Positions 19,415 through 30,106 of a stretch of DNA of 64,000 nt are shown one piece after another. Source of the stretch: Drosophila miranda (Eukaryota; Arthropoda; Insecta; Diptera; Drosophilidae); contig NW_022881603.1 of assembly GCF_003369915.1 (NCBI RefSeq), positions 3,038,001-3,102,000 on the forward strand. Reading direction: 5' to 3'. The notes below the pieces were generated by a model. It saw nothing but the letters and a program-made list of their open reading frames with translations, had not been told where the DNA came from and ran no database searches. A program made the translations under genes and the position numbers. Position 1 is the first letter of the stretch. Each line of letters opens with the position of its first letter.

Positions 19415-20522
19415 ACACCCCAGCCGTCACGCTTCCCACAAAGAGGATGACATGAAAGAGGATTACGATCACAGATCGTATAGTGGAAGGGTCTGTTGGC
19501 GTGAAAGGCCTTTGGTCGATCCACTGGGGTGGCGGGCAGGATTCGCATTACCATAACAGCAGCTAGTGAGAGGAATGGAAGTGTTAGTCCAGTAGAAACT
19601 CCTTCGGGCACTCACCCATTGCGGTGAGTTCCCACCTCGTTGACATCTATGAAGGCTTTGTGTAACATCTGGGAGACCTTGATGGCCTCCTGGGACTCCA
19701 AAATCTGGCCCAGCTCGGCCTCGTCGCTGAATATACGCTTCATGCCCATCTAAGAAACGTCAAGGATCTTACATCGACTGTTTTTCAACAAACTATTAGC
19801 CAGGCTAACCTTCTTAAAGGCTGAGGACAACTCCTGCTCGAATTCGACTCTAAACTTTGGGATCTTGACATCAACTTTTATGAGGGACATTTCGGATGTA
19901 ATAGCCTTTAAGGAGGTGGTCGGTAGCTTTTGCTCCAGAGTCTTCAGACCTGTACTTTCGTTGGGCAAAATTATAATCATGGATAGGTATGCGTATAACA
20001 TTTTGATGGCTCTTGCCCCCAGTTTGGGCAGTTCCGCATACATAAACTTGTGCACAACCTTCATCATGGACACCTTGATGGGCTTGCCCTTCTCCAGGAA
20101 AAACTCCGCCTCGCGCGTATCCTCCTCATCGAACCTCAGACGCCCTTAAAGTAAATGGCATTGACTAGGACCAGGCGAGTGCTGTTGGTCAGGGCGCCCG
20201 GGCTGACAATATTCTTGATGAGCTTGTTGGTCTCCTCCTCCACCCAACTGTTGATGGTCTCCGCAGCTGAGCTGCTCCTGAAGTCGATGCTCATCGGCTT
20301 GGAGTGATACTTCTTCTCCAGAATACTGGCAAACCTCTGATTGGGCTTGCACTCCTTCATGATGAACAGCTTGTTTGCCATCTTCAGGGCCTTGCACTGC
20401 CGAAAGGCAGAGAATACAGCCTCGAAGCCATCGGCTATTTTGTCCACATTGCTGGCACTGAACCGCAGTCCCTCGTCCAGTTCCCGGGCTGTGGCCGTCC
20501 CCTCCTCTGCCCCCATGCGCAC
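19413..20522 (-). pseudogene. Serpin remnant 2, 5'-truncated
   Basis: Minus-strand exons 20522-19810, 19749-19616 and 19562-19413. The first ~45 codons are missing because the duplication junction cuts it at MRMGAEEG. Serpin landmarks: INSWVEEETN, LVNAIYFKG (strand 3A), KVSMMKVVHKF, AELPKLGARAIKMLY, IIILPNES, and the C-terminal RPFHYTICDRN. Damage: a frame-breaking deletion directly after YFKG (near 20150), shared with remnant 3; a shortened, frame-changing hinge before the donor at 19616; and a 7-bp insertion near 19453-19460 that shifts the last residues, found only in this copy. The reactive loop would be MRILPATP. Non-functional. Confidence 0.85.
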
Positions 20523-21555
20523 TAGTGAGAATGCACACCTCCAGTGAAGGCACTACCTACTACGATGCTGTGGTCACTGCTGATAGAAGAGGTTGCCCGC
20601 CTGGGAGTCGTGCTTGCTCAGAAGATGATCATAGAGGGTGGAGAATACAGTGATCAGCAGGATTACAGCTATAAGAGCGTAAACAGTCAGATCAAGGACA
20701 TCTGCGGAATAGAACAGTGAGTGTTAATCCACTTTGGAATCTCTGTGCAGGTGTGAGATACTTGCCGTGCGGCAAGCTTTCGCCCGACTTAACTCGATGA
20801 GGCTGCGCACACGCAAGGAGTATTTCTGGCTAAATTCCAGATTCAAACAGCTATTGACCAGTGGATCGTTGAGCAGTCGCTCTGGCGCAGATCGTCCATG
20901 CACTCTAGAATAGTAGGAGCTCAGGTCCTCATCCAGGACCCCTCCATCGTACAACTGCTGAAGATCCAGCTGACAGCGCTCCAGGCAGATACCTCTGAAG
21001 AGCCGATCGTGCCGAAAGCGATGCTTGACATCACGGGAGAGACCTTCGATTTGCTCCCACAGAGTGGAGCTGGCATTCGGCACGATCTCGGCATAGACCA
21101 GGCAGTAGGTGTGGGAGTCGCTTCCCAGGCAGAGGTCGTAGTCGTCCAGCTGATACAGGGCGGGCATCCGCTTGTATAGAGTCACTGAGGATTATCCTTC
21201 CCTCGATTATCCTTCTATAAAGGCGGTAAACGGCCACTTACTATTGAGCTGGTCAGAGGAAACGATAGCCTAGCCCCATCCTAGGCGGAGGGAGGCTAGA
21301 ACAACTAGAGACTGCAGCAAGCGGAGCATCTTGGGTGTGTTCCACTAAGCACTCCAAGATCAACTATTAGGAATCTTTGATCGATTGGTGATACAGAGTC
21401 ACCGATTGCATGCTCATCTTTCATGCATGGGTGAGCTCTCCCAAAGGTATTTCTATAAATTACTTGGAGTTGACGAAAACAACTATTAAGTGTCGCGCGA
21501 TTATCTTTATTTTATTATTTTAGCATTGAAGCTAAGTGTATCCCAAGTACCAGCA
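20521..21555. repeat. Duplicated block 1, second copy
   Basis: Second copy of 15941-16975. The left edge is fused to serpin sequence and the right edge at 21555 is fused to the sequence that follows 18970 in the first copy, so the 2-kb segment 16976-18969 is absent here. Confidence 0.9.
20575..21329 (-). pseudogene. Acyltransferase (NRF-6-like) 5' fragment, duplicated
   Basis: Exons 1-3 of the NRF-6-like gene recur: start codon at 21327-21329, the Cys-containing NRF exon at 21184-20762 (MTLYKRMPAL, then SDSHTYCLVY) and the membrane-segment exon at 20701-20578. No acyltransferase exons follow; the fragment runs into serpin remnant 2. The three exons still look open, so a truncated secreted NRF-domain protein is possible if it is transcribed, but no stop or polyadenylation context supports that. 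Confidence 0.8.
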
Positions 21556-23097
21556 ATATCTACCTCCACTGCTAGTTCTCTTAGCTCTGTAACTTTAATC
21601 AACGCGCACTCTTCTCTTCTCTCGTAGCTCTCTTACCATTTAATTCCACAGGTCTATGCATTCTCCAAAGTGTACTTTTCTAGCGCTAATTAGTGCATTC
21701 AATCAACCTATTTCCACAAATGTACGTTTCATACTGACTCCAGTGTGCTCTTATCAGCCCAAGCCTGGTTCTGGCACACAGCGAGCTCCGCTTAAATATT
21801 TATAGAATGCTGATAAGAAAACAAACCCCAATGTTTGTTTTTTTACTGTTTCGAAAATACTATCGCGTAAACAATATAACTCTATGCTCCTTTAAAGATT
21901 AGAGTTGTATTCTTATTCAATTAATTTTAGAATAATAATTTATGATAGAATAATAATTTATGATAGAATAATAATCTATGATAGAATAATAATTTATGTT
22001 ACACCCCAGCCGTCACGCTTCCCACAAAGAGGATGACATGATTACGATCACAGATCGTATAGTGGAAGGGTCTGTTGGCGTGAAAGGCCTTTGGTCGATC
22101 CACTGGGGTGGCGGGCAGAATTCGCATTACCATAACAGCAGCTAGTGAGAGGAATGGAAGTGTTAGTCCAGTAGAAACTCCTTTGGGCACTCACCCATTG
22201 CGGTGAGTTCCCACCTCGTTGACATCTATGAAGGCTTTGTGTAACATCTGGGAGACCTTGATGGCCTCCTGGGACTCCAAAATCTGGCCCAGCTCGGCCT
22301 CGTCGCTGAATATACGCTTCATGCCCATCTACGAAACGTCAAGGATCTTACATCGACTGTTTTTCAACAAACTATTAGCCAGGCTAACCTTCTTAAAGGC
22401 TGAGGACAACTCCTGCTCGAATTCGACTCTAAACTTTGGGATCTTGACATCAACTTTTATGAGGGACATTTCGGATGTAATAGCCTTTAAGGAGGTGGTC
22501 GGTAGCTTTTGCTCCAGAGTCTTCAGACCTGTACTTTCGTTGGGCAAAATTATAATCATGGATAGGTATGCGTATAACATTTTGATGGCTCTTGCCCCCA
22601 GTTTGGGCAGTTCCGCATACATAAACTTGTGCACAACCTTCATCATGGACACCTTGATGGGCTTGCCCTTCTCCAGGAAAAACTCCGCCTCGCGCGTATC
22701 CTCCTCATCGAACCTCAGACGCCCTTAAAGTATATGGCATTGACTAGGACCAGGCGAGTGCTGTTGGTCAGGGCGCCCGGGCTGACAATATTCTTGATGA
22801 GTTGGTCTCCTCCTCCACCAAACTGTTGATGGTCTCCGCAGCTGAGCTGCTCCTGAAGTCGATGCTCATCGGCTTGGAGTGATACTTCTTCTCCAGAATA
22901 CTGGCAAACCTCTGATTGGGCTTGCACTCCTTCATGATGAACAGCTTGTTTGCCATCTTCAGGGCCTTGCACTGCCGAAAGGCAGAGAATACAGCCTCGA
23001 AGCCATCGGCTATTTTGTCCACATTGCTGGCACTGAACCGCAGTCCCTCGTCCAGTTCCCGGGCTGTGGCCGTCCCCTCCTCTGCCCCCATGCGCAC
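21556..23097. repeat. Duplicated block 2, second copy
   Basis: Second copy of 18970-20522. Here the serpin continues past the breakpoint to its start codon, so this copy keeps the ancestral 5' end. Confidence 0.9.
21929..22000. repeat. 18-bp minisatellite, four units, duplicate
   Basis: Same four-unit array as 19343-19414, carried along by the duplication. Confidence 0.85.
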
Positions 23098-23226
23098 CAT
23101 TGCCGCACACATTTGTATGGATAGGGGCGAGTAAATGAGATTCTTGCCGGGATTCGCATTGCTTAATTGCTCATGCAGGCCATAGCCGAACTCCTCCAGG
23201 TTCTTGGTTGCACTAGGATCTGTCAT
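21999..23226 (-). pseudogene. Serpin remnant 3, most complete minus-strand copy
   Basis: Minus-strand exons 23226-22389, 22328-22195 and 22141-21999. The start MTDPSATKNLEEF leads directly into helix A (FGYGLHEQLSNANPGKN) without a signal peptide, so the ancestral protein was probably intracellular, or a leader exon lies upstream. NLIYSPLSIQMCAAMV is the helix-B region. The end is VILFVGSVTAGV with an intact C-terminus. Damage: a 4-bp deletion at about 22801-22803 (relative to remnant 2) that shifts frame after VEEETN; the frame-breaking deletion after YFKG (near 22726) shared with remnant 2; and the shortened hinge (NEVGTHRNG). A usual serpin is ~370-400 residues; this would stop after ~152. 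Confidence 0.85.
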
Positions 23227-23808
23227 CGTTGTTTATCGGAGCAACTTCTTATGCTGGAATATAATGGATGGGTTACTCATTCCCAATATCTCTCTATAGC
23301 TTTCTCTCTTTCTTCCAGCTTTCTTCCCAGACTAGCTATCGCCTATACTACTAGAGCCTGAATCGCTCGTCTTCTGATTAATATCAGCCTAATGTTCTCT
23401 CTCTCGCGCTGAGGCACTTGCTTCCTCTCTTGGAATTTATCTAATCGAGACACAGTGCGCTCTGAGTACCGGTCTGAGTCACGATAATCACCCACACCGC
23501 TGGGCGTTAGTCAGCCCCGTACCGCCACCCGAACACCTACCACCGAGAGCTGCACTGCTCGATTCCGTTTCCAATATTTAATTATATTTCTATCTCCTCG
23601 TCGAGCAGTAAGTAAACAATCAATCAGAGCGTCGCTGGCATGGTGTAGAGACTCTGTTATTCTCACCTGCTAAAGCCAATCAACTTGTGCCTTTCATTCC
23701 CTGCAAGCAGCAATTGGCGGATTATCGGACAGCTCCACGACACAAACAAATTAAAAACAGATTCCAATTTGACACAAGTTTCCAAACACTAAGCAAAATC
23801 GAAGTTTT
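23227..23808. other. Upstream flank of serpin remnant 3
   Basis: Non-coding DNA rich in CTCT tracts near 23290-23320 and 23396-23410. It should contain the minus-strand promoter of remnant 3. No exon or RNA recognised. Confidence 0.45.
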
Positions 23809-24906
23809 TATACCCGATACTCAAAATGAGTATTGGGGTATATTAGATTTGTGGTAAAAGTGGATGTGTGTAACGTCCAGAAGGAATCGTTTCCGACCCC
23901 ATAATGTATATATATGCTTGATCAGCATCAATAGCCGAGTCGATTGAGCCCTGTCTGTCTGTCCGTCCGTCCGTCTGTCCGTCCCCTTCAGCGCCTAGTG
24001 CTCAAAGACTATAAGAGCTATAGCAACGATGTTTTGGATCCAGACTTCTGTGATATGTCACTGCTACAAAAATATTTCAAAACTTCGCCCCGCCCACTTC
24101 CGCCCCCACAAAGGACGAAAATCTGTGGCATCCACAATTTTAAAGATATGAGAAAACAAAAAACGTAGAGTTGTAGAGAATGACCATATCTTTAAGACTG
24201 CGGAATCTGAATTGGATCGTATCATTATTATAGCCAGCATCAAGAAAACAATTTCATTTTTTCTCGCCCTGTCTCTCTCTAAGACACACGTAGCATAGGC
24301 GGCTTTGCTTAGAGTAAAACATTAGCGCCTAGATCTCAGAGACTACAAAAGCTAGAGCAACCAAATTTGGTATCCACACTCCTAATATATCGGACCGAGA
24401 CGAGTTTGTTTCAAAATTTCGCCACACCCCCTTCCGCCCCCGCAAAGGACGAAAATCTGGGGATATTCAAAAATCTCAGAGACTATTAAGGCTAGAGTAA
24501 CCAAATTTGGTATCCGCACTCCTGTTAGATCTTACTATAAAACGTGTATCTCAAAATTTCGCCCCACCCCCTTCCGCCCACACAAAGGACGAAAATCTGT
24601 TGCATCCACAATATTGCAGATTCGAGAAAACTAAAAACGCAGAATCATAGATAATGACCATATCTATCAGATTGCTGAATCTGGATCAGATCAGATCATT
24701 TTTATAGCCAATAGGAACAAATCAATTTGCAGTGGGTACGCAGCGCCCGACGTCACGCTCAGACTGATTTTCTGTCTCTCTCGCACGCACTCTTTGTCGT
24801 GTCGTTTAATATTAGCGGCGTCTGCCGGAGGAGAGCCATACTGACTTAGTATCGGGTATAACCGTAGAGTTGCGGTGTCCGCAGCAACTCACAACGTTCC
24901 CCCTCG
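23809..24906 (+). mobile_element. DINE-1 copy 3, plus orientation, subfamily B
   Basis: 1098 bp, TATACCC to CCTCG inside T runs, with the (GTCY)n core at about 23955-23985. It carries the alternative internal block (near 24290-24330, CGTAGCATAGGCGGCTTTGC) that distinguishes subfamily B from A. Confidence 0.85.
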
Positions 24907-25181
24907 TTTTATTATCGAGTGAGGCGACTCATCATATTATATAGTACTCACATATGTCGCCCATGAGACAATTTCACATCACGATATCTATATGGGCTAT
25001 ATGGGAAAAAAATTTGTTAAAAGTATTGGAATGTGATTTCGACTATCGGTGCCACAACCATCCATCTATTGAACGTCTATTTGTATTCACATTTGCTGAG
25101 AAGCTCATTGACATTCGAAAGTGAAAAAATACACCAAATTTATTTTAAAAAGTGAGATAAAATATATTTTTGTACTTGCAG
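24907..25181. other. Spacer before serpin remnant 4
   Basis: AT-rich non-coding DNA ending in a splice acceptor (TACTTGCAG at 25173-25181). An upstream leader exon for remnant 4 is expected but not recognised; it may have been removed by the DINE-1 insertion. Confidence 0.45.
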
Positions 25182-26523
25182 ATGACGCTGGCCGAGGATA
25201 GCAGAAATCAGTTTTCTCGGGAACTGGTGGATGCCATCACCAAGAATGTTCTCCAGCAGAGTAGTCAGCCAGGCGTCAACACAGTCTTCTCGCCGGCCTC
25301 CATACAAAGCTGTCTGACGCTGGCCTTCATGGGGGCATCCGGATCGACGGCCGAAGAGTTGCGGAAGAGCCTGCACCTGGGACCGGGCGACAAGGCGCAC
25401 ATTGCCCGATCCTTTGGCGAGTTCTGGACAACCAACTGCAACTACGGCGATAGGAGACCCCTTCTGAACTCTGTGAACCGCTTGTATGTGAACGAAACGC
25501 TGGAACTGCAGCCGGAGTTCAATGCGTTTGCCTGGGACTTCTTTAAGTCCAAGGCAGAGCCGGAAAGTTCTCCGACGCTGTGGCCGTGACGGGGCAGATC
25601 AACTCCTGGGTAAAGGAGCAGACGGAAGACAAAATCAGAGAGCTGCTGCAGGCCGATGCGGTCAACCAGGACACGAGTGCGGTGCTCATCAACGCTCTGT
25701 ACTTCAAGGGCAAATGGAAGAAGCCGTTCACTCCCGAGATCACACAACAGGTCGACTTCTTTTTGAATTTGCGAGACAGCGTCAAGGTGGACATGATGTA
25801 CCAGGAGGACAAGTTCAAGTACGCCGAGCTGCCCCTCTTGCAAGCACGGGCCGTGCAGCTACCCTACGAGAACTCGAACATCTCCATGCTGATCATCTTG
25901 CCCGACACTACGTGCGGCATACTAGATCTGGAGGAGCGATTGAAGTCGGTAGATCTGGCCGATATTGAGGGGGCCATGACCTTGAATGATGTCGATATAG
26001 CCTTGCCCAAGCTGACCATCGAATTCGATGTGGATCTCACGGACGTACTCAATCACGTGAGAAGACGTGCCCCGTCTGATGATCCGAACTGATCTGATGT
26101 TTTTCGGTAGCTGGGGATATCGGAGGTATTTGGCAACGAGGCCAATCTGGACGGACTCTTCACCACAAAGACGGGGTAGAAGATCTCGGCGGCCAAGCAT
26201 CGGGGATACATCAGCATCAACGAGGCAGGGTCTGAGGCAGCGGCCGCGACATGTGAGTAGATTTTCCCCTATTCCGGCAATGACGTTTCTAGCTAATTTC
26301 TTATGCTTACATGCTTCCCCTTGCAGTCATGAAAATTGTGCCGATGAGTCTGAACATAAGCAAGAAGCTGTTCAAAGTGGACCAGCCATTCGTTTTCTAT
26401 ATACGCAGCAGCCAGGCGGTCTTCTTCGCCGGTCGCGTCGTCTCCCCCAGTGATCTGAAGAGAGAGTCCATTGCATCACTGGACACTTCAAGTTCTGCTA
26501 ATATTAGCCAAGAGAGTAAATAA
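25182..26523 (+). pseudogene. Serpin remnant 4
   Basis: Plus-strand exons 25182-26056, 26111-26252 and 26327-26523 with GT-AG introns. Domain landmarks: NTVFSPASIQSCLTLAFMGA (helix B-C), SVNRLYVNE, GQINSWVKEQT, LINALYFKGKWKKPF, QLPYENSNISMLIILP, the hinge EAGSEAAAAT and the C-terminal PFVFYIRSSQAVFFAGRVV. The hinge has the small residues of an inhibitory serpin; the loop that follows is MKIVPMSLNIS. Damage: a one-base frame change near 25562-25566 (after KAEPE) and an in-frame TAG at 26177-26179 where the family has Gln before KIS. A ~25-residue extension after the serpin fold (from SDLKRE on) is unusual. Confidence 0.88.
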
Positions 26524-26674
26524 AAATCATTTGAGAACCCACACAATCGTTTCAATTGAGCTGCAGTCAGAGCCCGCAATCTTCTACTAGCTCCCGTGTA
26601 TAACACGTCTCAGAGCAATCTCCGCTCTATTCATAGGCACACTCATCGGCGAACAGTTCTTTGGAGGCAATCAA
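26524..26674. promoter_or_regulatory. Short intergenic spacer and presumed promoter of serpin remnant 5
   Basis: Only ~150 bp separate the stop of remnant 4 (followed by AATAAA-like sequence at 26518-26525) from the ATG of remnant 5, so both the 3' end of one and the promoter of the next must fit here. No clear TATA box. Confidence 0.35.
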
Positions 26675-29092
26675 ATGAGATTCTACATGTGTAAGTTGGA
26701 GGCTGAGATCAATAGCTGGCTGAGTCTAAAGTTCACGCTACCCCCATCTCGCCGCAGGCCTTACGCTCTTCGCAGCCTTTGTGGCTTGCCAAGCCTCGGA
26801 GGAGATTTACCAAATACTGGCAAAAGATTATTATGCCAGCAAGAATCTCATCATCTCCCCCTACGCCATCGATACCATCCTTAGTCTGGTCTACATGGGA
26901 GCTGCAGGCGCTACCGCCACAGATCTGCAAAAATACCTGAAATTATCGTCAGAGGACAAGCAACTGGTGACCAGCAAACGAGGTCCTCGAAGGCCTCTTA
27001 CAGCCACGAGCGGATGGTTCCACCTTGAAGCTGGCAAACCGCATTTATGTCAACGATCGTTTCCGTTTGAAGGAGGAGTATAACCAGGTGGTTCGTGACG
27101 CCTTTCATGCTGATGCACAGATGTTTAGCGTCGCCGGCGGGGTGGATCCGACAGAAAGTATCAACAAGTGGGTACAGGAACAGACGAATGGCAAGATCTT
27201 GAATCTTCTGGAGCCCAACAGCCTCAAGCCCGACTCGATGGCAGTGCTACTGAATGCCATCTACTTTAAGGGTGGCAGTCCAAGTTCGATGCCAGCAACA
27301 CTCAGGAGGGCAATTTCTGGGTGACGGGAGAAGAAACGGTTCCCGTTCAGATGATGTCTCAAACGGGTTACTTTAAGGCCCGCTACTTCAACGATCTCCA
27401 GGCACAAGTGATCGAGCTCCCGTACCTGAACTCCAACCTTTCCATGTTTCTGTTCCTGCCCAAGGAACGCGATGGCCTCAGAGCTATGGAACAGAAAATC
27501 TCTGGCTTCTCTCGGCATATGCATTGTATGGAGGCTGTTGTGAAGTTGCCTAAGTTCAAAATAGAGTGCGGCGAAAACCTTAAGGGAACCCTCCAAAAGG
27601 TAAAAAAAACGAGGGGGATCGTTGTGAGTTGCTGCGGACACCGCAACTCTACAGTTATACCCGATGCTAAGTCAGTATGGCTCTCCTCTGGCAGACGCCG
27701 CTAATATTAAACGACACGACAAAGAGTGCGTGCGAGAGAGACAGAAAATCAGTCTGAGCGTGACGTCGGGCCATTGCAAATTGATTTGTTCCTTTGGCTT
27801 AAAAAATTATCTGATCTGACCCAGATTCAGCAATCGGATAGATATGGTCGTTATCTATGATTCTGCGTTTTTAGTTTTTTCGAATCTGCAATATTGTGGA
27901 TGCAACAGATTTTCGTCTTTTGTGGGGGCGGAAGGGGGTAGCACGAAATTTTTAGATATACGTTTTATAGGTAGATCTAACAGGAGTGAGGATACCAAAT
28001 TTGGTTACTCTAGCCTTAATAGACTCTGATATTTGTGGGTGCTCCAGATTTTCGTCCTTTACGCGGGCGGAAGGGGGTGTGTCAAAATTTTGACACAAAA
28101 CGGTCAACGTCCGATATCACAGGAGTGTGGATACCAAATTTGGTTGCTCTGGCTCTTATAGGTTCTGAGATCCTTGAACTCATATTTTGAAATTGGCAAA
28201 ACCGACCATGAAACCTGTGTGTTAGAGAGAGACAGAGCGAGAAAGAATGAAATTGTTTTCTTGATTCTGGCTAAAATAATTATACGATCTGGTTCAGATC
28301 TTGCACTCTAGAAGATATAGTCATCCTCTACGATTCTGTTTTTTTAGTTTTCTCGTATCGTCGAAATTGTGGATGCCACAGATTTTCGCCCTTTGTGGGG
28401 GCGGAAGTGGGCGGGGCAAAGTTTTGAAATATTCTTGTTGCAGTGACATATCACAGAAGTCTGGATCCAAAACATCGTTGCTCTAGCTCTTATAGTCTTT
28501 GAGCACTAGGCGCTGAAGGGGACGGACAGACGGACGGACGGACGGACGGACAGACGGACAGACGGACAGACGGACAAACAGACAGGGCTCAATCGACTCG
28601 GCTATTGATGCTGATCAAGAATATATATACTTTATGGGGTCGGAAACGATTCCTTCTGGACGTTACACACATCCACTTTTACCACAAATCTAATATACCC
28701 CAATACTCATTTTGAGTATCGGGTATAAAAATAGTCCACTATACATGTGCCTCGTTAAACCTCACCCTTGCAGTTGGGAATCCGAGAGCTGTTTACCGAC
28801 GATTCCGATCTGAGCGGCCTATTGGCAGATAAGGCCAACGGGAAGATCAGCAAATTCGCTCACAAAGCGGTTTTGGATGTCAACGAGGAGGGGGCCGAGG
28901 CCTCTGCCGCCACAAGTACGTGCGATTTGCTTATCAGACCTGATTATGGGTCTATGATTATACTCACGTACATAAATGCTTATATATTCGCTCGAGCTTC
29001 ACCATGGTGCTTAGCTTCGATCATCCCTTTGCTTTCGTCATACGGGATCAGAGAACTATCTACTTCCAGGGTCATGTGGTCAGCCCCTGAGT
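26675..29092 (+). pseudogene. Serpin remnant 5 with a DINE-1 copy in an intron
   Basis: A short first exon, 26675-26690 (MRFYM), is spliced at T|GTAAGT to 26758, giving a signal peptide (CLTLFAAFVACQA). The next exon runs to about 27599. The following intron (27600-28770) is mostly a DINE-1 element. The next exon, 28771-28915, gives LGIRELFTDDSDLSGLL and the hinge NEEGAEASAAT. A terminal exon near 29004-29092 gives SFDHPFAFVIRDQR and VVSP. Damage: a frame change near 26975-26980 (before EVLEGLL), a roughly 4-base loss near 27270-27275 after AIYFKG, and no clean acceptor for the last exon, with most of the reactive loop missing. Originally a secreted, inhibitory-type serpin. Confidence 0.85.
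27610..28727 (-). mobile_element. DINE-1 copy 4, inside a serpin intron, subfamily A
   Basis: 1118 bp in minus orientation between an A8 run and AAAA, that is, inserted in a T run on the other strand. The host intron keeps its GT at 27600 and TTGCAG at 28765-28770, so the element may have been spliced out harmlessly. Confidence 0.85.
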
Positions 29093-29151
29093 AATCGTTA
29101 TGCTGTGTACGGATGTCAAATTAAACGAAAATATTTTCAAAACATATAAAC

Positions 29152-29214
29152 AACAAGCGGGATCGCGGCAAGGGCAGCGACACTACTTTTATACCCGGTA
29201 CTCAGTCAGTATAA
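29152..29214 (-). mobile_element. Fragment related to the DINE-1 3' end, other subfamily
   Basis: AGCGGGATCGCGGC then GCAGCGACACTAC then TTTATACCCGGTACTCAGT has the same order (terminal block, hairpin, TATACCC-type repeat) as the DINE-1 3' ends here but differs in sequence. Short, so tentative. Confidence 0.35.
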
Positions 29215-29296
29215 ATGTGAACTTACGATTTAGGTAATTTATACAATATATTTTATATAAAAATATAATTATTAAAAATATAATATAATAATTAAT

Positions 29297-29938
29297 GTGA
29301 ACTCTCTCTCTTTTGAAATCTCTGCTCTTAAGGAGTTTGCCAAGGAGTTTGACGACCCGTACGTTACGAAACAACTGTACATCTCGTTAGTACGTCCTAT
29401 ATTGGAGTATTGTTCTTGTGTGTGGAGCCCGCAGTATAAAGAGCAGCAGGCTGTTATTGAATGCGTGCAAAAGCAATTTTTAATTTTTGCCCTTCGGAAC
29501 TTTAACTGGGACTCGGGTAGAATCTTGCCACCCTACCGGTCTAGGCTAAATCTTATCGACCTGCCGTCGTTGCACCATCGCAGAATATGCAATGGCGTAA
29601 TGTTCGTGCACAAGCTCCTTCTTGGGACTGTTGACTCCCAAACTCTCTTGGGTCAGATTGACTTGGCCGTTCCATCCAGACCTACCCGTACTTTTAGGCC
29701 TATCCGTCTACCCATAAGTAGGTCTAATTATGCTGATCATAAACCTTTTAGGGTTTTATGCCATAATTATAACTCCCTCTGTCAAACCCTATCCCCTGAA
29801 CTGTCTCTTAAACTAATTGCATGCAATATTTATAATCATTTAAATTTAGCTAACTTTTAACTTATCTTTTTCCGCCTTTAATCTAAGTACCATTATTAAC
29901 AGATAATTTGTTAATTTAATAAATAAATAAAAATAAAA
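29297..29938 (+). mobile_element. 5'-truncated LINE (Jockey/CR1-like) 3' end
   Basis: A frame to 29860 encodes the region after the reverse transcriptase core of a non-LTR element: VTKQLYISLVRPILEYCSCV, then IECVQKQFLIFALR and a long C-terminal tail ending LANF. A short 3' UTR is followed by a simple AATAAATAAATAAAA tail near 29915-29938, as in LINE 3' ends. No RT catalytic motif or endonuclease is present, so it is a dead-on-arrival copy. AT-rich DNA and ATGTGAACT repeats (29213 and 29296) flank the left edge and may be remnants of a target duplication. Clade assignment is approximate. Confidence 0.75.
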
Positions 29939-30106
29939 GGTAAAAATTGATGAGAGATTGCGAGCTCTCTCAATTTTCAATTTTTCAACAAATTTTTCTT
30001 GAGAGATGGAAAAAACATAGATTGAGAGAGAGGAACCCCGACCGCTAGTTATGTTTTAGGACATTTTATTTTTCTTTGCAACATACTGGTTCTTATTTAT
30101 TTTCAT
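29939..30106. other. AT-rich spacer with imperfect inverted GAGAG/CTCTC motifs
   Basis: TGAGAGATTG, CTCTCAATTT and GATTGAGAGAG words could fold locally. It separates the LINE tail from truncated serpin coding sequence. No gene. Confidence 0.4.

Larger units (their letters stand above)
18970..20522. repeat. Duplicated block 2, first copy (serpin and 3' flank)
   Basis: Nearly identical to 21556-23097, offset 2586 at the left end and 2575 at the right end because of a 7-bp insertion in this copy and a 4-bp deletion in the other. Its right end stops inside serpin coding sequence and is joined to block 1 at 20520-20522 through two shared bases (AC). Confidence 0.9.

Noticed and set aside
29213..29305. 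ATGTGAACT direct repeats as a firm LINE target duplication
   Set aside because: Both copies lie on the same side of the LINE, before its coding region, so they do not flank the insertion.
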